Notes: generated by a model from the letters alone, not told the origin. DNA of 64,000 nt from Mycoplasma miroungirhinis (GCF_013008815.1 NZ_CP053097.1:62001-126000); one strand, 5' to 3'; shown: positions 32,112 to 44,027, counted from the stretch's first letter. Numbers and translations are program-made.

Positions 32112-32948
32112 ATGGATGTTTATAATTGACCTATTGAACATAGAGAAAATGAAAATAAACCTGAAATTATTATGATTCTAGGTGCATTTGAATCTCTACA
32201 TTTAGGTCATTATGAATTATTTAAATTAGCAAAACAACTAAAAAATCAAAATAAAAATGTGCAAATTGCTTGTTTATTATTTAAAAATAAACAAAATAAT
32301 AATGAAAAAATTTTTCAACTCAAAACAAGAATTTATACATTAGAACATTTACAAGTAGATAAAACTATTGTAATAAATTTTGATGATAATTTTAAAAACA
32401 TTGATCCTTTAAAGTTTATTAATGAGTTAAAAAATTTAAATGTTACAACAGTAATTGCAGGTTCTGATTTTAAATTTGGATTTAACCGTCAAGGTAATAA
32501 CCAAATGTTAAAACAACATTTTATAACTCATATAATAAAAGAAAAGAAAGTTAATAACAATAAAATTTCAAGCACTATTATCAGACAATTAATTAAAGAA
32601 GGAAATTTAGATACAACTAATAATTTATTAATTGAAGATTATGCTTTTATTGTTGCAGTTAAAGATTACAAATTTGATTTTCCTAAAAACTTAATCAAAT
32701 TACCTGCTGGAATTTATTTTTGTAATTTAGTTTATAAAGATATTGAATATCACGGATTTATTTTTATAAACTACCAAGAAAAAGAAAATCAAGTTGTGTT
32801 TTTAGATCTAGATGAAGATATTTTATTTTTTGATGAATTATTTATTGAAGTTATTAAATTTTTTAGAAATATTAATCATATTGCAGAAAATAAAATTTTT
32901 AAATCTGATTTGCAAGAAGCAATGAAATTTTTTAAAAATAATGTATAA
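32112..32948 (+). CDS. ribF: RibF-type FAD synthetase with degenerate riboflavin-kinase half
   Basis: 278 residues. The adenylyltransferase half is clear: LGAFESLHLGHYELF (HxGH-like), AGSDFKFGFNRQG and KISSTIIRQLIKEG. It adenylylates FMN to FAD. The C-terminal half has the size of a riboflavin kinase domain (AGIYFCNLVYKDIEYHGF) but lacks the expected G-x-GFPTAN motif, so kinase activity is doubtful. Three bases separate it from the HAD gene. Confidence 0.85.
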
Positions 32949-32969
32949 TATGTTTGCACATTGCAAAAT

Positions 32970-33014
32970 ATATTTTTTGCTCGGTTTAAAAAAATATTTT
33001 ATGCTGGGTTTAAA
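32970..33014 (+). repeat. Two 21-bp near-identical copies in the rpsO leader
   Basis: Copies at 32970-32990 and 32994-33014 differ at two positions; each ends GGTTTAAA. The second runs into the AAAAGGAG ribosome site. A TATAAT at 32944-32949 over the ribF stop could start this leader. Confidence 0.6.
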
Positions 33015-33023
33015 AGGAGAAAA

Positions 33024-33290
33024 ATGATAACAAAAGAAAAAAAACTTGAATTAATTAAAAAATTTGGAAAAAATGAAAAAGATTCAGGATCTATCGAAGT
33101 TCAAATTGCTATTTTAACAGAAGATATTGAATCATTAAAAAAACATTTCCAAACAAACAAAAAAGATTTACACTCAATGCGTGGATTTATGGCTAAAGTT
33201 AATCACCGTAAATCATTATTATCATATTTAAAAGCAAATGATCAAAATGCTTATTTCAAATTAATTCAAGAACTAAAAATAAGAAAATAA
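33024..33290 (+). CDS. rpsO: Ribosomal protein S15
   Basis: 88 residues, the normal size. It binds 16S rRNA early in 30S assembly. [39 protein letters not shown] match S15. The start at ATG 33024 follows AAAAGGAG; the longer frame starting upstream is rejected. S15 often regulates its own mRNA, and the repeated leader may be relevant. Confidence 0.96.
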   Translation: MITKEKKLELIKKFGKNEKDSGSIEVQIAILTEDIESLKKHFQTNKKDLHSMRGFMAKVNHRKSLLSYLKANDQNAYFKLIQELKIRK

Positions 33291-33306
33291 TCCGAATTTT
33301 CATAAC

Positions 33307-33343
33307 ACTCAAGTTTACATTTTTAATGTAGCTTGAGTTTTTT
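33307..33343 (+). terminator. rpsO terminator
   Basis: ACTCAAG...CTTGAGT hairpin with an inner TTACAT/ATGTAG stem, then T run. Confidence 0.8.
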
Positions 33344-33356
33344 ATTAAAAAATTAA

Positions 33357-33383
33357 ATAAAAAACTCAAAATAATGAGTTTTT
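33357..33383 (-). terminator. Terminator of tRNA-Lys (minus strand)
   Basis: AAAACTCA-AAATAA-TGAGTTTT hairpin followed by T's on the minus strand, 14 bases past the tRNA end. Confidence 0.65.
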
Positions 33384-33396
33384 GATGAATAACATA

Positions 33397-33472
33397 TGGT
33401 ACACCATACAGGGCTCGAACCTGTGACCCGAAGATTAAGAGTCTCCTGCTCTACCAACTGAGCTAATGATGC
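33397..33472 (-). tRNA. tRNA-Lys (CUU)
   Basis: On the minus strand: acceptor GCATCAT pairs with ATGGTGT (two G-U pairs), anticodon loop CTCTTAA (anticodon CTT), T arm GTTCGAGCC and encoded CCA. Confidence 0.9.
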
Positions 33473-33556
33473 ATATATAATTAATATATCACAAAAATAT
33501 TTTTATTGATATAAAAAATAAAGTATAATATTATAATATCAAAATCTGGAGGCATA

Positions 33557-34813
33557 ATGTATAAGAAAGTAGATTTAAGAGATAAAGAAATTGCGGAATT
33601 AATTAATAAAGAAGCACAAAGACAAAATGAAAATATTGAACTGATTGCATCTGAAAATTACGTTTCAGAAGATGTTATGAAAGCTGCTGGAAGTTGTTTA
33701 ACTAATAAGTATGCAGAAGGTTATCCAAATGCTAGATATTATGATGGTTGTGAGTATGCAGATGAAATAGAAAAAATTGCAATTAGTAGAGCTTGCCAAT
33801 TATTTAGTTGTGCATATGCAAATGTTCAACCTTATAGTGGATCAGTTGCTAATGCAGCAGTTTATATGTCATTATGTGAACCTAATGATCGTGTTTTAGG
33901 TCTTCAATTATCATCTGGAGGACATTTAACACATGGTTATAAAATTTCATTTAGTGGAAAATTTTATGATAGTCATTTTTATGAAGTTGATGAAAATGGA
34001 ATTTTAGATTATGATAAAATCGAACAAATAGCATTAGAAGTGAAACCTAAAATGATAATTACAGGATATAGTGCTTATTCACAAATTATTGATTTTAAAA
34101 GATTTAGAGAAATTGCTAATAAAGTAGGAGCATATTTATTTGCTGATATTAGCCATATTGCCGGTTTAGTTGTTGCAGGTGAACATCCTTCACCATTCCC
34201 TTATGCAGATGTTGTTATGACAACAACTCATAAAACATTAAGAGGGACTAGAGGAGCAATAATTTTAACTAATTCAGAAGAAATTATTAAAAAAATTAAT
34301 CGTTCAGTTTTTCCAGGTTATCAAGGTGGCCCATTAGTACACCAAATTGCAGCTAAAGCTGTTTCATTTAATGAAGCATTAACTCATGATTTTAAAAAAT
34401 ATGCTCAACAAATTATTTTAAATGCAAATGTTTTTTGTCGTCAATTCATCTCAAAAGGTGTAAAAGTAATTTCTGGTTTAACTCAAAATCATTTATTTAT
34501 AATTGATGTTAAAACATCATATGGTTTAACTGGAAAAAAAGCTGCTGATATTTTAAGTATTATTAAAATTACAGCAAATAAAAATTCAATTCCTCAAGAC
34601 CAAGAAAAACCCACAGTTACTAGTGGAATTCGTTTAGGTGTTGCCGCAATGACTACTAGAGGATTCACTGAAAATCAATTTATTATATTAGCTAATTTAA
34701 TTCATAAAGCATTATCAGAACCAGAAAATTTTGTATTACATGAAATAATTAAAAAAGAAATTTTAAAATTATCTGCAGATTTTCCAATCAAAAAATACAC
34801 TGTTAATGAATAA
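33557..34813 (+). CDS. glyA: Serine hydroxymethyltransferase
   Basis: 418 residues. It interconverts serine and glycine with tetrahydrofolate. The PLP lysine is in [36 protein letters not shown] and [20 protein letters not shown] are family motifs. TGGAGG precedes the ATG; a terminator follows. Confidence 0.97.
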   Translation: MYKKVDLRDKEIAELINKEAQRQNENIELIASENYVSEDVMKAAGSCLTNKYAEGYPNARYYDGCEYADEIEKIAISRACQLFSCAYANVQPYSGSVANAAVYMSLCEPNDRVLGLQLSSGGHLTHGYKISFSGKFYDSHFYEVDENGILDYDKIEQIALEVKPKMIITGYSAYSQIIDFKRFREIANKVGAYLFADISHIAGLVVAGEHPSPFPYADVVMTTTHKTLRGTRGAIILTNSEEIIKKINRSVFPGYQGGPLVHQIAAKAVSFNEALTHDFKKYAQQIILNANVFCRQFISKGVKVISGLTQNHLFIIDVKTSYGLTGKKAADILSIIKITANKNSIPQDQEKPTVTSGIRLGVAAMTTRGFTENQFIILANLIHKALSEPENFVLHEIIKKEILKLSADFPIKKYTVNE

Positions 34814-34826
34814 AAATAAGTAAAGG

Positions 34827-34852
34827 TGTTGTTTTCTAACAACATTTTTATT
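34827..34852 (+). terminator. glyA terminator
   Basis: TGTTGTTTTCTAACAACA hairpin and T run. Confidence 0.8.
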
Positions 34853-34878
34853 TTTTTAAAATTTTTAAAATATAGTTG

Positions 34879-34884
34879 TATAAT
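34879..34884 (+). promoter_or_regulatory. -10 box of the MarR-flavin oxidoreductase operon
   Basis: Perfect TATAAT; the operator at 34887 starts two bases after it, covering the expected transcription start. Confidence 0.7.
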
Positions 34885-34886
34885 TT

Positions 34887-34902
34887 ATCTTGAATTCAAG
34901 AT
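34887..34902 (+). promoter_or_regulatory. 16-bp palindromic operator
   Basis: ATCTTGAATTCAAGAT is a perfect inverted repeat at the transcription start, between the -10 box and AGGAGG. From memory it resembles the operator of the quinone-sensing MarR protein MhqR of Bacillus. The regulator encoded directly downstream is the likely ligand, giving autorepression. Confidence 0.8.
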
Positions 34903-34916
34903 ATTAGGAGGTTATT

Positions 34917-35318
34917 ATTAAAGAGTTAAAAAGTGTTATAGGTATTATGAGAGCTAATAATAAACTCATCTTAGATTTAAAGCAAACATTATTAAATTAT
35001 GATATAAATCAAAGTGAATTTGCTGTTCTTGAATACCTCTTCCATAAAGGTAGAAAAAATATTGATGAAATAAGAAAACACATTTTATTAACAAGTGGTA
35101 GTGTTACTTATGTTATTGATAAATTAGAACAAAAAAACTATGTAATACGAACTATATGTAGTACAGATAAAAGAATTTTTTGGGTTGATATTACACAAAA
35201 AGGTAAAAACTTAATATCTGAAATTTTTCCTCTTCATAAACTAAATACCAAAAATATTTTTAAAAATTTAAAAGAAGAAGAAATTTTATTATTAAATAAA
35301 TTATTACAAAAAATATAA
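34917..35318 (+). CDS. MarR-family transcriptional regulator with probable ATT start
   Basis: About 133 residues when started at ATT 34917, which lies five bases after AGGAGG (34906-34911). The first ATG (34947) is 35 bases from that site and would remove the first helix KELKSVIGIMRANN, which MarR proteins need for dimerisation. The winged helix is clear: SEFAVLEYLFHKG, LTSGSVTYVIDKLEQKNYVIR, and DKRIFWVDITQKG (wing). No conserved N-terminal Cys as in OhrR. It probably represses itself and the two oxidoreductases. Confidence 0.85.
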   Translation: MKELKSVIGIMRANNKLILDLKQTLLNYDINQSEFAVLEYLFHKGRKNIDEIRKHILLTSGSVTYVIDKLEQKNYVIRTICSTDKRIFWVDITQKGKNLISEIFPLHKLNTKNIFKNLKEEEILLLNKLLQKI

Positions 35319-35340
35319 ACTATATAAAAGAAGGTACAAA

Positions 35341-36411
35341 ATGAAAGTAGAATTAGGAATTACAACATTTGGTGAAACAACAATTATTGAAGGTCAAGAA
35401 GTAGCAATAGCTCATGACCAAAGAATTAGAGATATGATTGAAGAAATGAAACTAGCTGATGAAGTTGGTTTAGATGTTTATGCAATTGGTGAACATCATC
35501 GTAAAGACTTTGCAGTATCAGCACCTGAAATTCTTTTAGCTGCTGGAGCGGCAGTTACTAAAAATATTAAATTATCTACTGCAGTGACAATTTTATCTTC
35601 TATTGATCCGATTAGAGTTTATCAACAATTTTCAACAATTGATGCAATTTCCAATGGTAGAGCTGAAATTATGGTGGGCAGAGGTTCATTTACTGAATCA
35701 TTTCCATTATTTGGTTATAAATTAGAAAATTATGCTGAATTATTTAATGAAAAATTAGAAATGTTTAAAAAAATTAATGATAATGAAATACTAAATTGAC
35801 AAGGTAAATTTACTCAATCTGTTACAAATACTGGAATTTATCCACGTATTGCAAACAATGCTAAATTACCTATTTGAGTAGCAACTGGTGGAAATCCTGA
35901 ATCTACTGTGAATATAGCAAAACAAGGTCTTCCTATTTCATATGCTGTTATTGGTGGTTCTCCTAAATACTTTAAAGGTTTAATTGATGCTTATCGTAGT
36001 ATTGGAAGACAGTTTGGATTTAGTGATGAACAATTACAAGTTTCAACACATTCATGAGGTTTTTTAGGTGATAATGACCAAGAGGCAATTGATAAATATT
36101 TTCATCCTACAAAACAATTAGTAGATCAAATTTCCAAAGAAAGACCACATTGAGAACCACTTACAAAAGAACAATATTTAACTAGTGTTTCAGATGATGG
36201 AGCTATTTTTGTAGGTGATGCTAAACGTGTCACTAAGAAAATAATTTCTACAATGGAATATTTAGGAATAGATAGATTTTATTTACATATTCCAGTTGGA
36301 TCTATGAAACATCAAGATGTATTAAGATCTATTGAAATTTTTGGAAAAGAAGTTGCACCAAAAGTAAGAGAATATTTCAAAGATAAACAAAAAAGAGAAC
36401 CAGGAATGTAA
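35341..36411 (+). CDS. Luciferase-like flavin-dependent oxidoreductase 1
   Basis: 356 residues of the LLM (bacterial luciferase-like) TIM-barrel family, with FAVSAPEILLAAGAAVTKNIKLSTAVTILSS and GRAEIMVGRGSFTESFPLFG (phosphate-binding region; see nt 35640-35720). Likely an FMN- or F420-type oxidoreductase acting on a quinone or other electrophile; substrate not shown. In the MarR operon, followed after four bases by its near-twin. Confidence 0.88.
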
Positions 36412-36415
36412 TTTT

Positions 36416-37465
36416 ATGGAAATAGAGCTAGGAATTAGTAGCTTTGGTGAAACAACATTAATTGAAGGTGAAAACAAACCTTTAGAACATCATAAAAGAA
36501 TCCAAAATATGATGGAAGAAGTGCAATTAGCTGATAAATTAGGTGTTGATGTTTATGCAATTGGTGAACATCATCGTAAAGATTTTGCAGTATCAGCACC
36601 TGAAATTGTTTTAGCAGCCGCTGCTGCAACTACTAAAAATATTAAATTATCTTCTGCAGTAACTGTGATTTCTTCAATTGATCCAATTAGAGTTTATCAA
36701 CAATTTTCAACAATTGATGCAATTTCCAATGGTAGAGCTGAAATTATGGTGGGAAGAGGTTCATTTACTGAATCATTTCCATTATTTGGTTATAAATTAG
36801 AAAATTATGCTAAATTATTTGATGAAAAATTAGAAATGTTTAAAAAAATTAATGATAATGAAATACTAAATTGACAAGGTAAATTTACTCACTCTGTTAC
36901 AAATACCGGAATTTATCCTCGAGTTGCTAATAATAAAAAATTACCAATTTGAATAGCAACAGGTGGTACTGAAGAATCTACTTATAAAATTGCAAAACAA
37001 GGTCATTTTATAAATTATGCAATTATATGAGGTAATTGAAATAAATGATCTGATTTAATAAGTACTTATAAAAAAGTAGCTCTTGAATCAGGACATAAAA
37101 AAGAAAATATTAAAGTAGCTACTCACTCATGAGGATTTATTGCAGAAACTGATAAAGAAGCGCAAGATAAATATTTTATTCCAACTAAAATATTAGTAGA
37201 TCAATTAGCAACTGAAAGAGAAAAATGAAGACCTTTAACTTATGAAGGATATCTAAATGGATTAGGAGATAAAAAACCATTTTTTGTTGGAAGTCCAAAA
37301 ACAGTTGCTAAAAAGATTATTGATTTTATAGAAGATTTACAAATTGATAGATTTTTATTACATTTACCAATTGGTTCTTTAAAACATCAAGATATTTTAA
37401 AAGCTATTAGATTATATGCAACTGAAGTCATTCCAGTTGTTAAAAACTATTTTAAAAATAAATAA
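36416..37465 (+). CDS. Luciferase-like flavin-dependent oxidoreductase 2
   Basis: 349 residues, a paralogue of the preceding gene. The first 150 residues are very close, with an almost identical stretch at nt 36690-36880. The C-terminal half has diverged (for example IIWGNWNKW with several UGA Trp codons). This suggests a tandem duplication followed by local gene conversion and a change of substrate or partner. It ends at a terminator. Confidence 0.88.
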
Positions 37466-37485
37466 AATAAATAAACAAAAATTAG

Positions 37486-37512
37486 ACTCGAATCTCTAAA
37501 ATCGAGTTTTTT
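37486..37512 (+). terminator. Terminator of the MarR operon
   Basis: ACTCGA...TCGAGT hairpin and T run. Confidence 0.8.
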
Positions 37513-37590
37513 ATCATTGCTAAAAAGCCTAAGAATTTATTGTTTTTTTATGTTATAATATGAATATTAATTTATATTGAAAGGATATTT

Positions 37591-39084
37591 ATGCAAAATC
37601 AAGTTAAAAAAATTGGTGTATTCTTTTCAATTATGATGTTAGTAGGATCAGTAGTTGGAATAGGAATATTTTTTAAAAACCAATCAGTATCAAAAGCAAC
37701 AAATAATGATGGATTAACCTGATTAATAGCTTGAATTATCGGGGGAATTATTTCCATTTCTTGTGCTGTTTGTTTTGGAGAAATTGGTTCTTTTAAACAT
37801 ACAAAACTGTCAGGAATTAGTAATTGAGCCTATAAGATAGCAGGTAAACACTTTGGTTACTTTGTAAATAACGCTTATGCACTCTTTTATTATGGTATTT
37901 TAATTTCTGTTTTAGGAATTTTTGGTTCTGAAATATTTTTTTATTTTATATCTAAATCATTTAATTTAGATTTTAGTTCAATATTTCCTATTTGAGTTCA
38001 TGTTATAGTGGGAATATTTTTAAGTATATTTTTTATAGTTTTAAATTTAATTTCTACATACATTTCTGCATTTTTTCAAACAATTGTTACATTTATTAAA
38101 TTTATTCCTTTATTATTTGCACTAATTGTTGGGATTATTTTTCCATTTGAACATAATAATGGGGGAATTAATGCATTTATAAATAAATCATTTTCAATTA
38201 AAGCTGTTGTAGTTATTTTACCAGCTATATTATTTTCGTATGATGCTTTCTTAATTTCAGGTTCAATTGGAAATAAAGTTAAAAATAGTGCCAAAAATCT
38301 TCCTAAAGTTATTATTTTGGGAATGTCTATTGTAACTATTTTATATACTTTAATTGCAATTTCATCTATTTTACATAACCAAGGGAAAATTGAAGATCTT
38401 ATTTTAGATTCATTAAAAATAAAAAACGCAAGTTTATTATCTAATATTATTTTATTCTTTTTAATCATTTCTACATTAGGAGTAATTAATGGAATAACTG
38501 GTGCATTTGTAAATGAAATAGAAAATATGGTTAATGCTAAATTAATATTCGGAAGTAATTATTTAGTAAATAAATTTGGAACTAAAAAATCAGCTTTTTT
38601 AATTTCAATAATTATTAAAACAATTTGAGGAATTTTTATTTTCATTCCTTCAATTATTTTAAACACAGATATTTTAATTGATGCTTTTACTAATTTTATT
38701 GTTGCGATATTTTTTATGATATATATAATAATTATTTTCATATATTCAAAAAATCGACATAAAATAAGTGAAACTAAAAAAATAAATAGTTATCTATTTT
38801 ATACAATGTCATTTATTGCTGTCTTTGGTATTTTAGTAGCTGAAATTGGTTATTTAGTTACTTCTGCAACATTTTTATTCGATGATACATTGCAAAATCC
38901 AGCAAATTGAGGGCTATTTTTAAGTCTTAATGAACACTTGATTAAACACTACTTACCTTATTTATTAAATATATTAATGGTTTTAGTTTTTCTTTGCATC
39001 CCATACTTAAATTTCTATTTAGAAAAGAAAATTAATAAAAGAAATTTAATTGAAGAGTTTCCGACACTTATCCAAATCGATTAA
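37591..39084 (+). CDS. APC-superfamily amino-acid permease
   Basis: 497 residues with about twelve helices and the APC start SIMMLVGSVVGIGIFFKN, and a typical ILFSYDAFLISGSIGNKVKN region in the middle. It is related to, but clearly different from, the arcD-like antiporter at 42160. Substrate unknown; an amino-acid importer or antiporter is likely. AAAGGA precedes ATG 37591, and it is flanked by terminators, so transcribed alone. Confidence 0.85.
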
Positions 39085-39097
39085 TAAAATAAAATTT

Positions 39098-39137
39098 GTA
39101 CTCACTTCTAGTTTAGTTATTGTGAGTACTTTTTTTT
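39098..39137 (+). terminator. Terminator after the permease
   Basis: GTACTCAC...GTGAGTAC hairpin and T run. Confidence 0.85.
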
Positions 39138-39199
39138 AAAAAAAAATAATAAAAAATCACAGTTTACCTGCGATGATTATTTCTTTATTAACAAAATTT

Positions 39200-39415
39200 T
39201 TATTTTTTATCTTGAGATTTTTGGAATCTACGATTAAATTTTTCAACTTGTCCTGTAGCTTTAGCAGAAGTTCTATTTCCAGTGTAAAAAGGATGACAAT
39301 TTGAACAAACATCTATTGATATTTTAGTAGCTGTTGTTCCAAATTCATGTTCTGTTCCGCATGATGAGCAAGCTATTTTCATTTCTTTGTATTCTGGATG
39401 GATACCTTGTTTCAT
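39200..39415 (-). CDS. rpmE: Ribosomal protein L31 (zinc type)
   Basis: 71 residues with IACSSCG and DVCSNCHPFYTG, the two Cys pairs that bind zinc, and the L31 C-terminal TGQVEKFNRRF. The start follows AAAAGGAG. A weak hairpin at 39155-39181 may be its terminator. Confidence 0.95.
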   Translation of the reverse strand: MKQGIHPEYKEMKIACSSCGTEHEFGTTATKISIDVCSNCHPFYTGNRTSAKATGQVEKFNRRFQKSQDKK

Positions 39416-39470
39416 ATAAAGTTACTCCTTTTCATTTAGTATATTTTATTTTATCATATTTTTATTCTTT

Positions 39471-40088
39471 TTAAATTTTTATTGTTTTAGTTTTGAAAAT
39501 TTGATCAATTTTATCTACTTGTGCTCAAAAGCCAGCTTTACTTTGCCTTGCTTTTTGTTCTACATTTAATAATTGAAAATAATATTCCTTATTTTTAGTG
39601 TAATATATACTCTTAAAATTCAGCGAAATATAATTTACTCTTGCTAATCCATTTTTTATTATTTTTAAATTAATAGAATTTTGATTTAGATCAAATATTT
39701 GTGTTACTGTTCTTTTATAACGATCATAGGTTTGAAATTTGTGATCTATGTATATTGTTGAATCATTTTTAAATATTAACTCTTTTAAAAAATTTTTAGC
39801 TTTTAATGCTCAACTGTTTTCCAATCCTTTTGTTAAATGTCAATTATTATTTATTTTTCTTCTTGATTCAGGAGTATCTATACCTTGTAATCTTATTAAT
39901 TCATTTTTAGAAGTTTTTAATGTATCTCCATCAATTACTTCAATAATTTTTTCTTTAGTTAATGAATAATGACTATTGTTTTTTATAGTTTGAATGTTGT
40001 TATTAAAATAACAACTTACAAAAGTAGTACTTAAAAATAAATAACTTAAAAAGAAAATGAATTTTATTATAAGTTTTTTGTTTTTCAC
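39471..40088 (-). CDS. Thermonuclease-family lipoprotein nuclease
   Basis: 205 residues from GTG 40088; a TTG at 40121 is an alternative. A hydrophobic leader ends in the lipobox-like FVSC, so it should be anchored outside the membrane. The staphylococcal nuclease fold is evident: EVIDGDTLK, IRLQGIDTPES, then the Trp-rich middle and KNGLARVNY, RQSKAGFW. It probably degrades host DNA or RNA to supply nucleotides. Confidence 0.85.
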
Positions 40089-40133
40089 ATTATTTAAAGT
40101 AAAAAAAAGATAAAAAAACAAAAAATTTAAATA

Positions 40134-40161
40134 TGGACAAAAATATTAACATTTTTGTCCA
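40134..40161. terminator. Terminator after rpoE
   Basis: TGGACAAAAAT...ATTTTTGTCCA, a perfect 11-bp stem, with T-rich flanks on the minus strand. Confidence 0.7.
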
Positions 40162-40176
40162 CTTTTAATTTATTTG

Positions 40177-40431
40177 TTAATTATTTTGTACAATTAATCA
40201 TCTACCATCTGCTAGTCGATTAAATTGTCTATCAACGGTTAAAAGTTTATATAGTTCTCCCCGTTTTTTCTCTAAAAGCTTATCTTCGGATAAAAGATCG
40301 TTGTTTTCAATTGTTCATTTTTCCATAAAATGTTTTTTTACGTATTGGAAAATAGTTTCAAAATCTAACTCTTCTTTTTTATTATCTAAAAAAGCTTTTA
40401 TCGAAATGGTTAACATTGTTTCATTATTCAT
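40177..40431 (-). CDS. rpoE: RNA polymerase delta subunit (short form)
   Basis: 84 residues matching the N-terminal domain of firmicute RpoE: FETIFQYVKKHFMEKW, then KKRGELYKLLTVDRQFNRLADGRWLI. Delta speeds RNA polymerase recycling. The long acidic C-terminal tail of Bacillus delta is absent. GAGG precedes the ATG. Contains two UGA Trp codons. Confidence 0.82.
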
Positions 40432-40647
40432 AATTTATACCTCAGATCATAGTTATATCACTTTTGTATGAACATATTATATTATATTTTATACATAAGA
40501 AATTAAAGGAAACTAAAAATAACATAATAAATAATTTAAAAATGACTTTTGAGAAAATAGAAAGAAAAAGAATATATAAATTTAGGAAATAGTTAATTTC
40601 AAATTATTATTTATAGAGTGCATATATAAATATATATGCTTTTATTA

Positions 40648-40758
40648 TTGTGCTATAATTATTTTGTATAAATATATCATAATAATTTTGCAATATATAA
40701 CCTTATTTGGATCATTTTTTCATAAAGAATAAAAAGATCAAAAGCAATTATAGCACAA
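40648..40758. repeat. 13-bp inverted repeat around the arcA promoter
   Basis: TTGTGCTATAATT at 40648-40660 is repeated exactly in inverted form at 40746-40758, 85 bases apart. Each arm contains a TATAAT -10 box, pointing toward each other. Confidence 0.7.
40654..40659 (+). promoter_or_regulatory. arcA -10 box
   Basis: TATAAT with a TG-type upstream pair, about 160 bases before arcA, giving a long leader. The remaining 40432-40817 holds no gene that I can see. Confidence 0.5.
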
Positions 40759-40802
40759 AATTCTAAATATATTTATATTTCATAAAAAATTCTAAAAAAT
40801 AA

Positions 40803-42038
<1,236 letters not shown>

Positions 42039-42159
42039 TAAACATTTTATACATTATAATTAAATATTAGATTATTTGTTTTATAATTTATAGAAGCAAA
42101 AAAGTTATTATTATTTTAATAATCTTAACTTAAATTAAAAATTAACGAAAGGAAAACAT

Positions 42160-43875
42160 ATGTCTGACGAACAATTAGTTATGACAAGCGACAAAAAGAA
42201 AAAAATTAGTTTCTTTTCAGCTATCTTAATTGTTATCGGTGGATCAGTTGGAGCAGGAATATTTTTACGTTCTAGTTCTGTTTTAAAAGAATCAGGTGGA
42301 AATATTTTCTGAGCTATCTTTGCTTGATTATTAGCTGCTTTTGCCGTTATAACAATGGCAATTGCATTAGTTGAAGTTGCTTCAGGTCGTAACGATAACT
42401 TAGGTATGATCGGATGAAATAAGGCCTTTAATGGTCTTTACATTTATAAAGGATGTAAATGATTTATGACATTTTTATATTTACCATTTACTTTCTATTT
42501 CATGCCTTTATACGTTATTATTCAGATGCAAGATGCAGCATCAGGATTCGTTTCTGGTGGTGGAGAAATAATTAATAAAGCATTTGGAGAAAATGATTGA
42601 ATCATAATGATGGTTATAACATTAGGTATTTCAGGTTGATTCTTCTTTACAGCAGGATTAAGCTCAAGAATTGGAAATATTCAAAACTGAATAGTTACAT
42701 CATTAAAATTTATACCTTTAATTGTTGTTGTTATTTTAGGGTTATTATTTGCAACAGATAAATTAAATTCTAAAGCTGACGATCCAACTTTAACAGTTGG
42801 TCAACAATTATTACAAATTACATGATGAGATGCTAAAGCGTCATCATTAAAATCACTATCACCAATATTTGGTCTATTTACATCTATGGCTGGAATCTTC
42901 TTTGCTTATGATGGATTTTATGTAACAGCAGGAATTCAATCAGAAATGGCTGAACCTAAAAAAACTCCTTTAGCATTAGTTTTAGGATTATCAACAGTTA
43001 CATTTATTTATCTATTATTAGCTATATCAATGACAGTAGGTGCAGCTAAAGGTGGATTCTACGATTTCTCTGAACCTTTAAAAAAGAACAATTCAGGATG
43101 AATGTTCGGAATCATTAACATGTTCATCGCAATAGGAATTTTAGGAATTATTAATGGATTCGTTATGTGATGTACAAGATTCGTTGAAGATTTAATAAAA
43201 GAAGGTGAATTAGCAGTTCCTCATAGAATTTACAAAAAAATGTTAACTTCAAAAACTCCATTAGTAGGAACAATTTATTCAATTATTATTTCATTACCAA
43301 TTGTTGTTATATTTAATGTTATTGGTTCTCTAGCTTACTTCCCAGATGCATATGATGGATCAGGATATGGTGGAAATCACTTCTTATCTGATTTAACATT
43401 TGCAGATAGAATGGCAAATTGAATGGCTGTTATTGCATTTGCATTTATTGCTTTATCAATTTTCGGAGCACTGAAAAACCGTAAAGGTAATTGAATACAA
43501 GTTGAAAAAGGAAAACACACAGTATGAGCTGGTTGAGTGGCAGTTACATTAGTATTTTCAGCTTTATTTATTTACGCATTAGATTCATATGTATCATTAG
43601 GATTATTAACATCAAATGGTCACAAATACGATGCTCACAATAAAGAATTATTCTCAAATGAATTTATAGGACAAATAGTAACTAGTGTTCTATTACCATT
43701 ATTTGTTCTATTTATGTTTGGAATGGTGCCAATTGAAAAATTCATTATTAGTAAGAAAAAAGCTTTATATGAAAGAAAATTAAGTGAAAATCTTTCAGAA
43801 CAAGATAGACAAAAATACTTAGAATTACAAGAATTTAACAACTTAAGACTTTCAACATTTGAAACTGTATGTTAA
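42160..43875 (+). CDS. arcD: Arginine/ornithine antiporter
   Basis: 571 residues, APC superfamily. [20 protein letters not shown] starts helix 1 and [25 protein letters not shown] lies in the middle (nt about 42886-42965). It sits between arcA and arcBC, so arginine/ornithine exchange is the natural role. CGAAAGG precedes ATG 42160. Many UGA Trp codons fall in the membrane part. A terminator follows. Confidence 0.88.
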
Positions 43876-43893
43876 TTTCTAAATCGTTAAAAG

Positions 43894-43918
43894 TACCCAA
43901 TTTTTTGGGTATTTTTTT
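43894..43918 (+). terminator. arcD terminator
   Basis: TACCCAATTTTTTGGGTA hairpin and T run. Confidence 0.85.
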
Positions 43919-43946
43919 ATTAAATAAAAATTCAAATGTTGTAAAA

Positions 43947-43952
43947 TATAAT
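43947..43952 (+). promoter_or_regulatory. arcBC -10 box
   Basis: TATAAT about 75 bases before the arcB ATG; AAGGAGAA is the ribosome site. Confidence 0.5.
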
Positions 43953-44027
43953 TATATTTATAAACATATGTTTATGAATATAAAACATGATTATAAACAA
44001 AATATTAATAACGAATTAAGGAGAAAA

